From assembly GCA_013336525.1 (NCBI GenBank), contig JAAXTM010000004.1, positions 62,001 through 126,000 of the forward strand: a DNA stretch of 64,000 bases. Reading direction: 5' to 3'. Below are positions 1 through 8,916 of the stretch, in pieces (position 1 is the first letter of the stretch; the number at the start of each line of letters is the position of its first letter). Source of the DNA: Geobacteraceae bacterium. Its GTDB lineage: Bacteria; Desulfobacterota; Desulfuromonadia; Geobacterales; Pseudopelobacteraceae. Position numbers and translations under genes: made by a program. A model generated the notes under the pieces. That model searched no databases. It saw only the letters and a program-made list of their open reading frames with translations, and had not been told where the DNA came from.

Positions 1-1577
1 GAAATCGTTAACACGGCACTATTCGGTTTTAGGGTGAAGCCTGATTCGGGATTCAGCATGTCGAATTTGTTGCCCTCAATTTTTATACCCTGCTGTCTCA
101 TGAGACCCAGGATGTTTACAGAGGCATCCGTCCAGTCAAGGCCGACCAGGGATTTTTCCGGGAAAATCTTTGACAGCATGTATAGGTATCTTCCTGTGCC
201 GCAACCGAACTCGTATATATTGTCGATTGAACCCAGATATTTTTCAAACGCATTAGTCAAGACTATGGAGAATAATTCGTCCACAAAATCAGGGGTTTCA
301 GGAGCTATGAAATCCCCCATATAACTTGTGTATTGAAAAGGTTTTATATATTTTGGTTTCAAGCTTTCCCAGGAAACACCCTCGGACAGGCTACGTTCAT
401 AGTTTTCGTGCCACCCGTTTTGAAAAACAGTCTGATTTTCAGCGGTAGGTCGTTTTTTTAGATCATCCAGTCTTTGGACAATTTGGAGAATGTGTAAATC
501 TCTTTCTTGCTGGCTGATGTGCCTGAATTTGAGTTTTCTGTCGTTAAGCATGCGTATACAGGAGGCGGGAATATCCTTGACACTGCAACCCATCTGGTTG
601 CAGAAGGCATCTTCATCCAGCAATAAAGAGTCCTGAATAACGGTAGATGCAACCTTACTGCCCTTCTGCCAGAGTTCTCTGCACTCCCTTGCTATCCCTT
701 CCGCATCAAATCCCCACCGTTTTCTCAGTTCAGCCTGTTTTAGATTGCCGAGTGCAAACTTGTCAGGGGCCCCCAGTCGGGACAGTTTGCATTTGTTATT
801 GCTGCGCACTTTCCAATCCGCAACAGCCGACCACAAACCACCAGTCGGAATATGTTCCTCAACAATAATCATCGAGTCAAATCTTTGTGACAATGAGTCA
901 AGCGTTGCCGTGTCCAATGGTTTAACAGTATGCATCTGATATACGCACGGATTGATCCCTTCCGTTGCCAGGTCGGCATGAGCCTTCAGTATCTCGTTGG
1001 CTATTTCACCGGTGCCGATTATGACTATCTTCTCTCCTTCGCGCAGAAGTCTGGCCTTGCCAAGAACCGCTGGTTCAAGTGCCTCATAGGATGGCTCTCC
1101 AAATCTGCCGACCGTAAAATAGGAAGGGCCACCCAATGCAAACAGTTGCGGAAGAAGCTGCTCAATCTCGCCGGGATCGCCTGGAGCAACAACGGTCATG
1201 TTGGGAAGCGCGGTCATCAGGGCGAGATCATCGGCGGCGTGGTGGGATACACCGCTGGTGGAGTAGAGGTACCCCCGCCCCGCCCCGACCAGGATGACAG
1301 GCAGATTCGGGTAGGCCACGCAGTAGCGGATCTGCTCGAAGGGACGTGCGGTGGCAAATGATGCAATAGAATATGCAACCGTTTTCCAACCCTCACTGGC
1401 CATGCCGGCAGCTGTATAAATCATCTGTGCTTCCGCCACACCGGCATTGATATAACGGGGCCCAAAACGCTTCTCAAATTCATCAAAAACCTGAAAACCG
1501 AGATCTCCGGTAATAAAAGCGATGTGCGGGTCTTCAACTGCCAAGCGCGTCAACGTTTCAGAAAATGCCTTTCTCAT
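1..1577 (-). CDS. Transketolase C-terminal subunit fused to a SAM methyltransferase (partial, runs off window)
   Basis: One uninterrupted frame from the ATG at 1577 to the window edge, at least 525 residues. Residues 1 to about 308 are a complete transketolase C-terminal subunit (pyrimidine-binding and C-terminal domains), the usual length of the free subunit. It should pair with the TPP-binding half encoded just upstream, whose stop it overlaps by 4 bases (ATGA). After about residue 308 there is no stop. A 140-residue linker leads into a class I SAM methyltransferase with motif I (EFGCGTGRY) at 456-464 and an acidic motif (GLDWTD) after it. I checked the frame at 1577, 674, 596, 470 and 212 and all agree. 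The 3' end is outside the window. The transketolase and methyltransferase identities are clear; the fusion is seen directly, but a base error merging two genes cannot be excluded. Confidence 0.85.
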   Translation of the reverse strand, partial: MRKAFSETLTRLAVEDPHIAFITGDLGFQVFDEFEKRFGPRYINAGVAEAQMIYTAAGMASEGWKTVAYSIASFATARPFEQIRYCVAYPNLPVILVGAGRGYLYSTSGVSHHAADDLALMTALPNMTVVAPGDPGEIEQLLPQLFALGGPSYFTVGRFGEPSYEALEPAVLGKARLLREGEKIVIIGTGEIANEILKAHADLATEGINPCVYQMHTVKPLDTATLDSLSQRFDSMIIVEEHIPTGGLWSAVADWKVRSNNKCKLSRLGAPDKFALGNLKQAELRKRWGFDAEGIARECRELWQKGSKVASTVIQDSLLLDEDAFCNQMGCSVKDIPASCIRMLNDRKLKFRHISQQERDLHILQIVQRLDDLKKRPTAENQTVFQNGWHENYERSLSEGVSWESLKPKYIKPFQYTSYMGDFIAPETPDFVDELFSIVLTNAFEKYLGSIDNIYEFGCGTGRYLYMLSKIFPEKSLVGLDWTDASVNILGLMRQQGIKIEGNKFDMLNPESGFTLKPNSAVLTI

Positions 1578-2413
1578 TGCTGGCCCCTCCTGTGTAATGG
1601 CAATGTTCCAAGCTCTTCAAGCGCATTTTTCAGGTCATCGTCTGAAGGGACACGGTAATGCCATAACACCTGGTCTTCCATGAAACTAATCCCCTTGCCG
1701 GCAGTAGTCTTGGCAATGATTGCAGAGGGCTTTCCTTTTTCAAATGGAACTGCTTGTAGAGCCTGCTGGATTGCAGGAATGCTGTTGCCGTCTATTGTTT
1801 GAACCGCCCAGCCAAAAGCAGTGAACTTCTCCTCAAGGGAAGTGTGTCCCATGAGCTCATCTGCTCGGCCAACAGACTGCACCCCGTTATTGTCAACAAT
1901 AACAAGAACATTGTCGAGACTGTGCGCTTTTGCAAAGGTGGCCGACTCCCAAGTGCTGCCCTCATTACACTCGCCATCACTGATCAGAGCAACCACCTTG
2001 CTGTTGCTCCCATCAAGCCGAAGACTGTATGCTTTGCCAGTTGCTACGCCAAAACCATGCCCCAGGCTTCCTGCAGACCAATCCAGCAAAGGAAGCGCAT
2101 GAATACAGGGATGGCTCGGAAATTGTGAGTCGTCCGTAGCGTAGTTGTTAAGCTCATCTATAGGGAAGAAGCCACGGTCGGCCAATACTGCATACAGAGA
2201 TGCACAGGCATGACCCTTGCTGAAGATAAAACGGTCTCGTTCCGGGAATTTAGGATTTTGCGGGTCGATCTGCAAACCACCGTTAAAAAGGCAGAGTAGC
2301 AACTCAACACAACTTAAAGCCCCATTAAGGTGTCCCTCTTTACCGTCATGTGCCATCTGTATTGTTGTCGCCCTGATTTCCAGGGCTTTATTCTGGAGAG
2401 AATGCATTGTCAT
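1574..2413 (-). CDS. Transketolase N-terminal (TPP-binding) subunit
   Basis: A 279-residue protein matching the TPP-binding half of a split transketolase. The TPP/Mg motif (DGECNEG from residue 146, with N175/N176) and the KGH motif at residues 66-68 are visible. With the following gene it would form a two-subunit enzyme that moves C2 units between sugar phosphates. Both of its junctions are 4-base ATGA overlaps, so it is translationally coupled to the GHMP kinase upstream and to the C-terminal subunit downstream. A split transketolase inside a sugar-nucleotide cluster suggests dedicated supply of a ketose phosphate such as sedoheptulose 7-phosphate; that role is inferred. The ATG at 2413 is chosen because it makes the overlap. 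Confidence 0.9.
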   Translation of the reverse strand: MTMHSLQNKALEIRATTIQMAHDGKEGHLNGALSCVELLLCLFNGGLQIDPQNPKFPERDRFIFSKGHACASLYAVLADRGFFPIDELNNYATDDSQFPSHPCIHALPLLDWSAGSLGHGFGVATGKAYSLRLDGSNSKVVALISDGECNEGSTWESATFAKAHSLDNVLVIVDNNGVQSVGRADELMGHTSLEEKFTAFGWAVQTIDGNSIPAIQQALQAVPFEKGKPSAIIAKTTAGKGISFMEDQVLWHYRVPSDDDLKNALEELGTLPLHRRGQQ

Positions 2414-3498
2414 TTCCTTTGTAGTTCCAGTTTATCTCCAACCATCTGGCTGAGTTCTCTTGCATTATCGATATTCTGGCTCGACATTTCTCGCTCAATA
2501 TCGGAATAATCTTCGTCCAGCGTATAGTAAATTATCTGTGAACCTCCGAAGTCGAATTTGAAGGGAACGTGTATATGGTTACTTAACGCCTGTCTTATGT
2601 CGCTATGTTTCTCCGGAGGAGCAAATATCAGGAAGAACCCACCACCACCGGCGCCTGACAGCTTGCCTCCGATAGCCCCTGCTTCACGGGCACGCTCATA
2701 GATGTTGTCAACATGACTGTTTGAAATGTTGGGACTAATGCTGCGCTTCACCTGCCAGGCTTCATGCAATAACTCGCCAAATCCGTTTATATTTTGATTG
2801 CTGTTTAGAATTGAAATGCTCTCGTCAACCATGTCTTTCATGATGCGCATTTGGCGCTTTTTTTCGCCAAGCTCGTTTACATAGGTACTCGCGACATCAT
2901 TGGCAGTTCTCTTTATTCCGGAATAGAAAAGCATCAGGTGGGAATTAAGTTCATGTATCCTTTCAGCAGTAAGAACTATCGGTCTAACGGCAATCTCGCC
3001 ATTTTTATGAAAAATAATTTGATTTAGGCCACCGTGAGCAGCCAATACCTGGTCTTGAGAACCGACTGTCTCTTTGATCAGGTCCTGCTCAATATGAATG
3101 CTTTCCATTGCCAACTGCTGTTTGGTTGGCATAAATCCTCTGAGGGCATGCAATGCATGTAGGAGCCCAACTGTAAACGATGAGCTTGAGCCCATACCAC
3201 TTCGCGCAGGCAAGTCGCCAACATGATGGATTTCTGCCCCTCTGATAAAACTCAAAAACTTAAGAGTCTCCCGTACGGCGGGATGCTCAATTTCTTCTAT
3301 GCGAAAACAATTCTCAATTTTTGACCAAACAACCCTATATCTATGTTCGAAAAACGGCGGAAGATAGCGGCAGGTGATGTAACAGTATTTGTCAATTGCA
3401 GTGGCCAATACTGAACCACCATGTTTCATATACCAGTTTGGATAGTCGGTACCGCCACCGAAAAACGAGATGCGGAAGGGGGTTCTGCTGATGATCAT
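2410..3498 (-). CDS. GHMP-family sugar kinase, heptose 7-phosphate kinase-like
   Basis: A 362-residue GHMP kinase. It has the N-terminal substrate motif (SFFGGGTDYP at residues 11-20), the glycine/serine-rich ATP loop (LPARSGMGSSSSF from 96) and the C-terminal motif (GGKLSGAGGGGFF). The closest functional type I recognise is D-glycero-D-manno-heptose 7-phosphate kinase (HddA); fucokinase-like or other sugar-1-kinases of this family are alternatives. The neighbouring nucleotidyltransferase fits a kinase-then-nucleotide-activation route. It ends in a 4-base overlap with the transketolase N-subunit. No phosphatase of the GmhB type or isomerase of the GmhA type lies in the window; they could be beyond base 1. 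Confidence 0.85.
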   Translation of the reverse strand: MIISRTPFRISFFGGGTDYPNWYMKHGGSVLATAIDKYCYITCRYLPPFFEHRYRVVWSKIENCFRIEEIEHPAVRETLKFLSFIRGAEIHHVGDLPARSGMGSSSSFTVGLLHALHALRGFMPTKQQLAMESIHIEQDLIKETVGSQDQVLAAHGGLNQIIFHKNGEIAVRPIVLTAERIHELNSHLMLFYSGIKRTANDVASTYVNELGEKKRQMRIMKDMVDESISILNSNQNINGFGELLHEAWQVKRSISPNISNSHVDNIYERAREAGAIGGKLSGAGGGGFFLIFAPPEKHSDIRQALSNHIHVPFKFDFGGSQIIYYTLDEDYSDIEREMSSQNIDNARELSQMVGDKLELQRK

Positions 3499-3522
3499 GG
3501 TTTCTCCCCGTACAGTAATTTG

Positions 3523-4233
3523 CTAATCTACATCAAGGAAGGCAGATACAGCATGGTAGTCAGATGGTATTCCAATGTCAATGAACCTGGATGGATGCAA
3601 AAAGCCGGACAAACCTTCTCCAATCAACCTCGGAAAGACCTCCTGTTCAAGGGAAACAGTCCTGCCAGGGTGAATTGTCTCGATGATCTTCCTGGCAAGA
3701 AGATAGATACCGGCATTGATCACGCCCTTTCCATTTTTGCTCCCCTTTTCCATGAAACTGACAACGCGTCCCGATTCATCAATATCGACAGCTCCATAGC
3801 GGGCAATGTTTTTGACCTGTACCAGCACCAGTGAACCAATTGTGGAGGCAGCAGCATGCTGGCGGGCAAACAGACCGAGATCAACATCGCAAAAAGAGTC
3901 GCCGTTCATCACCAGTACAGGATCTGAATTTATCAAAGGTAGCGCCAGTCGTAGTGCTCCGCCGGTACCGAGCGGTGACTCCTCACGCGAATAGAGCAGG
4001 TCCATGTCGCGGTATCGGTCTCCAAATGTATCATGTACCATTTGTGCCATATGACCGGTGCACAGCACGACGCGCTGAAAATCTTCATCGGCTAGGCGGT
4101 CCAGCAGGAAGGACAGAAAGGGGCGCCCGTTAACCTCGGCCAGCACCTTGGGACGATCGGCAACAACTTCGCGCAGCCTCGTTCCCATACCACCGGCAAG
4201 GATTATTGCCGTCATCTTTTCAGGCCCGGTCAT
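3523..4233 (-). CDS. Sugar-1-phosphate nucleotidyltransferase (HddC-like)
   Basis: A 236-residue nucleotidyltransferase. It has the signature ILAGGMGTRLRE near residue 11, followed by the KVLAEVNGRPF lysine segment, and a metal-binding NGDSF around residue 107. It transfers a nucleoside monophosphate to a sugar 1-phosphate to make an NDP-sugar. HddC-like guanylyltransferases (GDP-heptose pathway) fit the adjacent GHMP kinase, but the nucleotide cannot be read from the sequence. The ATG at 4233 overlaps the upstream epimerase stop as TGATG; a TTG one codon earlier is possible but less likely. A 24-base gap separates it from the kinase. Confidence 0.85.
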   Translation of the reverse strand: MTGPEKMTAIILAGGMGTRLREVVADRPKVLAEVNGRPFLSFLLDRLADEDFQRVVLCTGHMAQMVHDTFGDRYRDMDLLYSREESPLGTGGALRLALPLINSDPVLVMNGDSFCDVDLGLFARQHAAASTIGSLVLVQVKNIARYGAVDIDESGRVVSFMEKGSKNGKGVINAGIYLLARKIIETIHPGRTVSLEQEVFPRLIGEGLSGFLHPSRFIDIGIPSDYHAVSAFLDVD

Positions 4234-5183
4234 CAAATGTTTTTGCCCGGCATACGCCCCAGCAGTCGGTATCCTTTGATCAGTTCACGGATGCCGTCAT
4301 CCAGAGTGCGTTTTGCCTCGAATCCGGCCTCCCGCAGACGCTGATTGGAAACGACGTAGTTACGTTTGTCCGGATCGCTTCCCACCTCGGAAAAGTGGAG
4401 GTAAAACTTCGGGATATGCTCCCTGATCTTTAGTGCCAGTTCTTCCTTGGAAAGGTTGGCGGCATCAAGCCCCACGTTGTAGGGTCGGCCGGCCATCCCT
4501 GCCGGGTTCCGGAGGCAGTGGATAAAGCAGTCGGCAACGTCGCGGATATGGACGTAGTTCCGCTTGAAGTCTTTCTCGAAAATTATCAGGTAACCATCGA
4601 AGTAGGCGGCATAGGTGAAGTGGTTAACCAGCAGGTCCAGCCGGGGGCGGGGCGACATGCCGAAGACCGTGGCCAGCCGGAGGGTGATCGAGTTCCCTGC
4701 AGACAGGACGATCTCTTCCGCTTCGACCTTGGTGCGGCCGTAGAGCGAGATCGGGTCAAGCGATGTCTCTTCGGTGCAGAAGACATCGCCGGTCTTGGTG
4801 CCGTAACCGCTATTGGTTGTCGGGTAGACGATCAGTTGTTCCTTGCTGCGCAGCCTGCAGAGCAGCGAGATGGCATCGCGGTTGGTCGAGGTTGCCATGT
4901 ACGGATCGAGATCGCAGGCCGGAGCACCCACAATGGCAGCCAGGGGGACAATAGCGTCGGCATTCTTGACGAGCGGCCTCAGCACCGATTCGTCGCGGGC
5001 ATCCCCCCTGATGAAATCAAAGTCAGGATTGGCACAGAGGTGGTTCAGGTTCTGTTCGCCGTAGATCAGCGAATCAAGGGCAGTGACGTGATATCCGGCG
5101 GTCAGCAGGTGCTCACACAGAATGGAACCAAGATATCCGGCGGCTCCGGTGACGAGGATATTCTTCAATGTTGCCTCCATCAT
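4233..5183 (-). CDS. NAD-dependent sugar epimerase/dehydratase
   Basis: A 316-residue extended short-chain dehydrogenase/reductase. It has the Rossmann motif GAAGYLG close to the N-terminus, the PTTNSGYG active-site threonine/serine segment and a YGRTK catalytic Tyr-x3-Lys. Such enzymes epimerise, dehydrate or reduce NDP-sugars in the cytoplasm. The start at 5183 is chosen because the upstream methyltransferase stop overlaps it (TAATG); a longer TTG start at 5216 would intrude into that gene. It is coupled downstream to the nucleotidyltransferase by TGATG. The exact substrate is not determined. Confidence 0.88.
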   Translation of the reverse strand: MMEATLKNILVTGAAGYLGSILCEHLLTAGYHVTALDSLIYGEQNLNHLCANPDFDFIRGDARDESVLRPLVKNADAIVPLAAIVGAPACDLDPYMATSTNRDAISLLCRLRSKEQLIVYPTTNSGYGTKTGDVFCTEETSLDPISLYGRTKVEAEEIVLSAGNSITLRLATVFGMSPRPRLDLLVNHFTYAAYFDGYLIIFEKDFKRNYVHIRDVADCFIHCLRNPAGMAGRPYNVGLDAANLSKEELALKIREHIPKFYLHFSEVGSDPDKRNYVVSNQRLREAGFEAKRTLDDGIRELIKGYRLLGRMPGKNI

Positions 5184-5947
5184 TAAGTAGTTTGCGGAAC
5201 AGAAGCCCCGCAGCAAAGATACCAGGTCATGTCATCCGGAGCGGCAGTATCCAGCCAGCGGGTTGAAAAACGATAACGGAAGCCTGCCCCTTCGAGGTAC
5301 CCCAGAATTTCCGGTAAAAACAGGTAGCGCATCCGATGTGTTTCGCGGATATCTTTGACCTCTCCGGTAGATTTATTACTTATGGATACCTGGTAATTGA
5401 CATCCACCACATTATCGTTGGGGTGGAGCACCGGTTCGGCAATGCGGGTGACGCGGATGGCCTCGTCCTCCAGCTCCTTAACCCGTCTCGCCGGACGATC
5501 GCTCAACACCCCTGGACCATACCAACAGTCAAACAGGAACAAGCCACCCGGTTTCAGGTGGGCGCTGGCTGTGACAAATGCGGCCTTCAGGTCGGCATTT
5601 GTCACCTGGTAACTCATGACATGGAAGAGAGATATAACCACATCGAACGTTTTATCTAGTCGAACTGTGCGTGCGTCACCCAATAAATATTCCAGGCTGC
5701 TGTTTCCCGCCGCTTCCGCTCTTGCGGCAATCAGCATTTCCTCGGACATGTCTACGCCGGTGACAGTGTAGCCTAAATCAAGCAGACATCTGTCATGCCT
5801 TCCCGATCCGCAGCCAAGATTGAGAATACTATGAACAGCGGGGACATGGGCCTGGATCAGGCCATGGATGTATTCTGCCTCACCCTGATAATCCTTGTCG
5901 CGATAAAGTAGGTCATAGTAGCGGGCATATTCATTGAATACACTCAT
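5183..5947 (-). CDS. Class I SAM methyltransferase, amino-sugar N-methyltransferase-like
   Basis: A 254-residue SAM methyltransferase. The N-terminus FNEYARYYDLLYRDKDY and motif I NLGCGSGRHD (residues 43-52) resemble sugar N,N-dimethyltransferases of the DesVI/TylM1 type. A product motif (HLKPGGLFLFDCW) and an aromatic C-terminus follow. It lies directly after a PLP aminotransferase, which would create the amino group to be methylated; this pairing is inference. The ATG at 5947 makes an ATGA overlap with the aminotransferase stop; the upstream start at 5956 is less likely. Confidence 0.82.
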   Translation of the reverse strand: MSVFNEYARYYDLLYRDKDYQGEAEYIHGLIQAHVPAVHSILNLGCGSGRHDRCLLDLGYTVTGVDMSEEMLIAARAEAAGNSSLEYLLGDARTVRLDKTFDVVISLFHVMSYQVTNADLKAAFVTASAHLKPGGLFLFDCWYGPGVLSDRPARRVKELEDEAIRVTRIAEPVLHPNDNVVDVNYQVSISNKSTGEVKDIRETHRMRYLFLPEILGYLEGAGFRYRFSTRWLDTAAPDDMTWYLCCGASVPQTT

Positions 5948-7050
5948 GGGAGACACTCCCTGACGGCTTTGACAACATGGATAATCTGTTCATCGGTTAT
6001 GGTCAGTCCGCTGGGTAGGTATATGCCCTGACGTGCCAGTTGTTCGGCAACCGGATAGCTTTCGCCGGTAAACAGGCCCATGCGCTGGAACACAGGCTGC
6101 TGGTGCATGCCGAGGAAGAATGGGCGCGTCTCGACACCCCGCTCTTTGAGCGCCGTCGCCATCCGGACAGCATCCAGCCGGGTAGTCTCTTTAAGCAGTA
6201 TGCCGAAGACCCAGTAAACACTTGTCGCCCATTGTTCTTCAACGGGCAGAACGATTCCGTCCACATCCGCAAGCAGTTCATGATAACGGGCTGCAATGGC
6301 GCGTTTACGAGCAATAATCTCATCCATACGCTCAATCTGGCCGACGCCGAGCGCGGCCTGCAGGTTTGTCAGCCGGAAGTTGAAGCCCAACTCGTCATGC
6401 AGAAAGCGCTGTTTCTTCTGGAAGCAGAGATTGCGCAGCTCCCGTGCACGTTCTGCCAGTTCAGGCGTGCGCACCAACACCATGCCCCCCTCGCCGGTAG
6501 TGACAAGCTTGTTGGCGTAGAAACTGAAGGTGCTGATATCCGCCAGCCCGCCGCAGCGCTGTCCCTTATATGTCGCGCCATGTACTTCCGCAGCGTCTTC
6601 GATGACCACTAGCCCATGCCTTTTGGCAATGTCGAGGATCGGATTCATGTCAGCCGGGTGGCCGTAGACGTGTACCACCTGGATCGCTTTAGTTCTCGGG
6701 GTAATTTTGGCCTCAATCTGGCCGGTGTCCATCTGCCAGGTACGTATATCCGAATCCACCAGCACCGGCACTCCACCTGCCCGCACTACGGACTGAGCCG
6801 GCGAAATTATGGTAAAGGTCGGCATGATTACTTCATCGCCCGGAAGCAAGTTTAATAGCGCTACGGCAACATCCAGGGCAACCGAGCCGTTGCTAACGGC
6901 AATGCCGTACGGCATCCTGCAGTAGGCCGCCCAGCGTTCCTCGAAGAGATCGAGAAACTTCCCGGCGGAGGATATCCAGCCGGACTTCAAGGCCTCGTTG
7001 ACCAACTCTATGTCACGTTCTGTCACAAGAGGTTCGGCTACCGGTATCAT
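5944..7050 (-). CDS. DegT/DnrJ/EryC1 family sugar aminotransferase
   Basis: A 368-residue PLP-dependent aminotransferase. The PLP lysine is K181 in SFYANKLVTTGEGG, and the pyridine-nitrogen aspartate is D152 in IEDAAEVHG. The family aminates NDP-keto sugars with glutamate as donor. The sequence around K181 is similar to GDP-perosamine synthases, which would suit a GDP-sugar, but substrate prediction by eye is weak. It starts at ATG 7050, overlapping the cupin stop as TGATG, and ends in an ATGA overlap with the methyltransferase. Confidence 0.9.
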   Translation of the reverse strand: MIPVAEPLVTERDIELVNEALKSGWISSAGKFLDLFEERWAAYCRMPYGIAVSNGSVALDVAVALLNLLPGDEVIMPTFTIISPAQSVVRAGGVPVLVDSDIRTWQMDTGQIEAKITPRTKAIQVVHVYGHPADMNPILDIAKRHGLVVIEDAAEVHGATYKGQRCGGLADISTFSFYANKLVTTGEGGMVLVRTPELAERARELRNLCFQKKQRFLHDELGFNFRLTNLQAALGVGQIERMDEIIARKRAIAARYHELLADVDGIVLPVEEQWATSVYWVFGILLKETTRLDAVRMATALKERGVETRPFFLGMHQQPVFQRMGLFTGESYPVAEQLARQGIYLPSGLTITDEQIIHVVKAVRECLP

Positions 7051-7472
7051 CAGAAGCGTTCCTTTTCCACCAGACCGGTATACGGCCCCTGCTTGATCTC
7101 AAGAAAAATGGTATCTTCCAGGCACCTGAAACAGTGGCCGCCCGCCACAAGCTGAATCATGTCACCCTCTTCCAGGATCCAGGTCCCCATCGGGCTCTTG
7201 TCCATGGCATACAGCTCAACCTCGGTCCTGCCCTTCCTGATCAGCAGGGTCTCAGGAGTGCCGACCAGATGCCGCTGCAGCGGCAGGTGGGAGTGGCGGA
7301 CAACCTCGCCCCCGGCCGGGTATACGACAAAACCAAGTTGTTGATAGTAACTGTCTGGCGATATGAAGGTCGTCGTTTCCGGCATGTAGTCTTGCCGTAT
7401 GATAGTGGCGATCCGTTGATCGTGCCAGGTGATGTGTTCGACTGAAGAAGTTTTGTGCGGCGGACTGACCAT
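7050..7472 (-). CDS. Cupin-fold protein in sugar cluster
   Basis: A 140-residue single-domain cupin. It shows the histidine-rich first motif (RHSHLPLQRHL, about residues 60-70) and the second motif around LVAGGHCFRC. Cupins in such clusters act as sugar isomerases or epimerases or bind a metal; its reaction is not identifiable here. The ATG at 7472 is preferred over a TTG at 7484 because GGAG lies about 7 bases before it. It is the first gene of the coupled run that ends at base 1 and the last intact gene before the IS element, whose edge is about 45 bases away. Confidence 0.7.
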   Translation of the reverse strand: MVSPPHKTSSVEHITWHDQRIATIIRQDYMPETTTFISPDSYYQQLGFVVYPAGGEVVRHSHLPLQRHLVGTPETLLIRKGRTEVELYAMDKSPMGTWILEEGDMIQLVAGGHCFRCLEDTIFLEIKQGPYTGLVEKERF

Positions 7473-7517
7473 ATTATTCTCCAACGGGATGTAGTATGCA
7501 GATATCTATACAATGGA

Positions 7518-8908
7518 GCCTCTTGCAAAAGTGCATGTAGGAAACCGAATAAATTTGATTTAACAGCAAAAAAGCCGAGCTTTAAAGGTAACCATCTGAT
7601 ATTATTAGGTTGCGAGTCACAATAAATCAGAAGGAGTCCCAATGAAGCTTAAGGAAAGAATATCATGGTTGATGGGAACGGTACAGCAAAGCCTATTCCC
7701 CCACCTTGACGAATGCCTCTCCGCTCCGCTTGCTGAGCAGGAGAAGCACCTGGTCAAGATCCTTGAGCTGATCCAGATTGAGAGGTTCGTCCCTGTCACT
7801 GCCAATCGACAGTGGCTGGGACGACAGATCAAAGAGCGCGAAGCAATTGCCCGGGCCTTTATCGCTAAGGCGGTTTTGAATTATCAGCATACCAGTTCCT
7901 TGAGAAACGAATTACTGAGCACTCCGAATCTGCGGGTGATCTGTGGCTTTGCCAGAAGGATAGACGTTGTCTCTGAAGCCACCTTCTCCCGGGCCTTTGC
8001 TGAATATGCCAAAGCGGGCATGGGTGGAATGGTGAATGATTTCCTGGTTAAAGAGCATCTTGGCAACGAGCTGATCGGTCATATCAGCCGCGATGCCACT
8101 GCTATAGTTGGTCGGGAGAAACCGGCAAAGAAGATCAAGAAGGCAAAAGCCCCCAAGAAGAAAGGCCGACCGGCCAAAGATGAGGTCAGAGAACCTGTTG
8201 AATCAAAGCGCCTTGAGGTGCAGCGAGGCCAAACGGCAGAAGAGGCCATTGCCGGGCTTCCGAGAGTCTGTGACCGCGGCACCAAAAAAAACGCCAAGGG
8301 GTACAAGGAAAGTTGGAACGGATTCAAGCTGCACTTGAACGTGAATGACTTCGGCGTTCCGATCAGCGCTTTGATGACCTCTGCTTCTGTGCATGACATT
8401 CAGGCTGCCAGCCCGCTGATGAAACTGACCAGTGGCAAGGTAACCTACTGCTACGACCTCATGGATGCGGCTTACGATGCGGCACAGATACATGATCAGA
8501 GTAGAGAACGGGGACATGTACCAATTATCGACAAGAACCCACGGGGCAAAGAAGTCATCCCAATGGCTCCCTATGAAGCAGTACGCTACAACGAACGGAC
8601 CGCTGCCGAGCGTTGCAACAGCCGCCTTAAAGAAGATTTGGCGGTCGCAGCGTCATAGTACGGGGAGCTGACAAGTTAATGTTGCACCTGATGTTCGGTG
8701 TCCTTGCCTTGAGTGCCGATCAGTTACTCAAAGTAGCTGGTTGCTGATTGTCAAAGACCGAAAAACTTGAATCCGTGGCAGGAGTGCGCCCTGATTCCGG
8801 ATAAATGCCGACAAAACCGCTCAGAGGGGCTGAGTAGAGCTGCGTACAGTTGGAATTCTCACCGTACGCTCCCTCTGACCGCCAAGATTCAAGACTTTTG
8901 CAAGAGGC
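7518..8908 (+). mobile_element. IS4-like insertion sequence with 15-bp terminal inverted repeats
   Basis: The ends are GCCTCTTGCAAAAGT at 7518-7532 and its exact reverse complement at 8894-8908, enclosing one transposase gene in about 1.39 kb. I see no convincing direct target duplication in the flanks, so the insertion may have been followed by a deletion or rearrangement. It separates the intact sugar cluster from the scarred methyltransferase region and is oriented against the surrounding genes, so any promoter reading outward to the right would oppose them. Confidence 0.88.
7642..8747 (+). pseudogene. IS4-family DDE transposase, frameshifted near its C-terminus
   Basis: The first frame runs 7642-8658 (338 residues). 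It carries a DDE core: SRDATAI, YDLMDAAYDA, and an exact IS4 signature Y-x2-R-x3-E-x6-K in YNERTAAERCNSRLK. Right after it the frame breaks in the short T run at 8636-8639. The expected continuation (FGGRSVIVRGADKL and so on, to a TGA at 8745-8747) is in the -1 frame, consistent with loss of one T. The in-frame stop removes about the last 35 residues. A standard slippery heptamer is not evident, so a mutation or base error is more likely than programmed frameshifting. A Lys-rich segment lies mid-protein (about residues 158-180). Confidence 0.85.
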
Positions 8909-8916
8909 ATCTACTT

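Noticed and set aside
930-1361. A 143-residue open frame on the plus strand
   Set aside because: It lies antisense to the transketolase C-subunit, whose motifs are clear; it has no recognisable domain.
4518-5186. A 222-residue plus-strand open frame
   Set aside because: Antisense to the epimerase; high-GC third positions of the real gene explain it.
8629-8640. Programmed -1 frameshift in the IS transposase
   Set aside because: There is no X-XXY-YYZ slippery heptamer in the correct phase; simple base loss is likelier.
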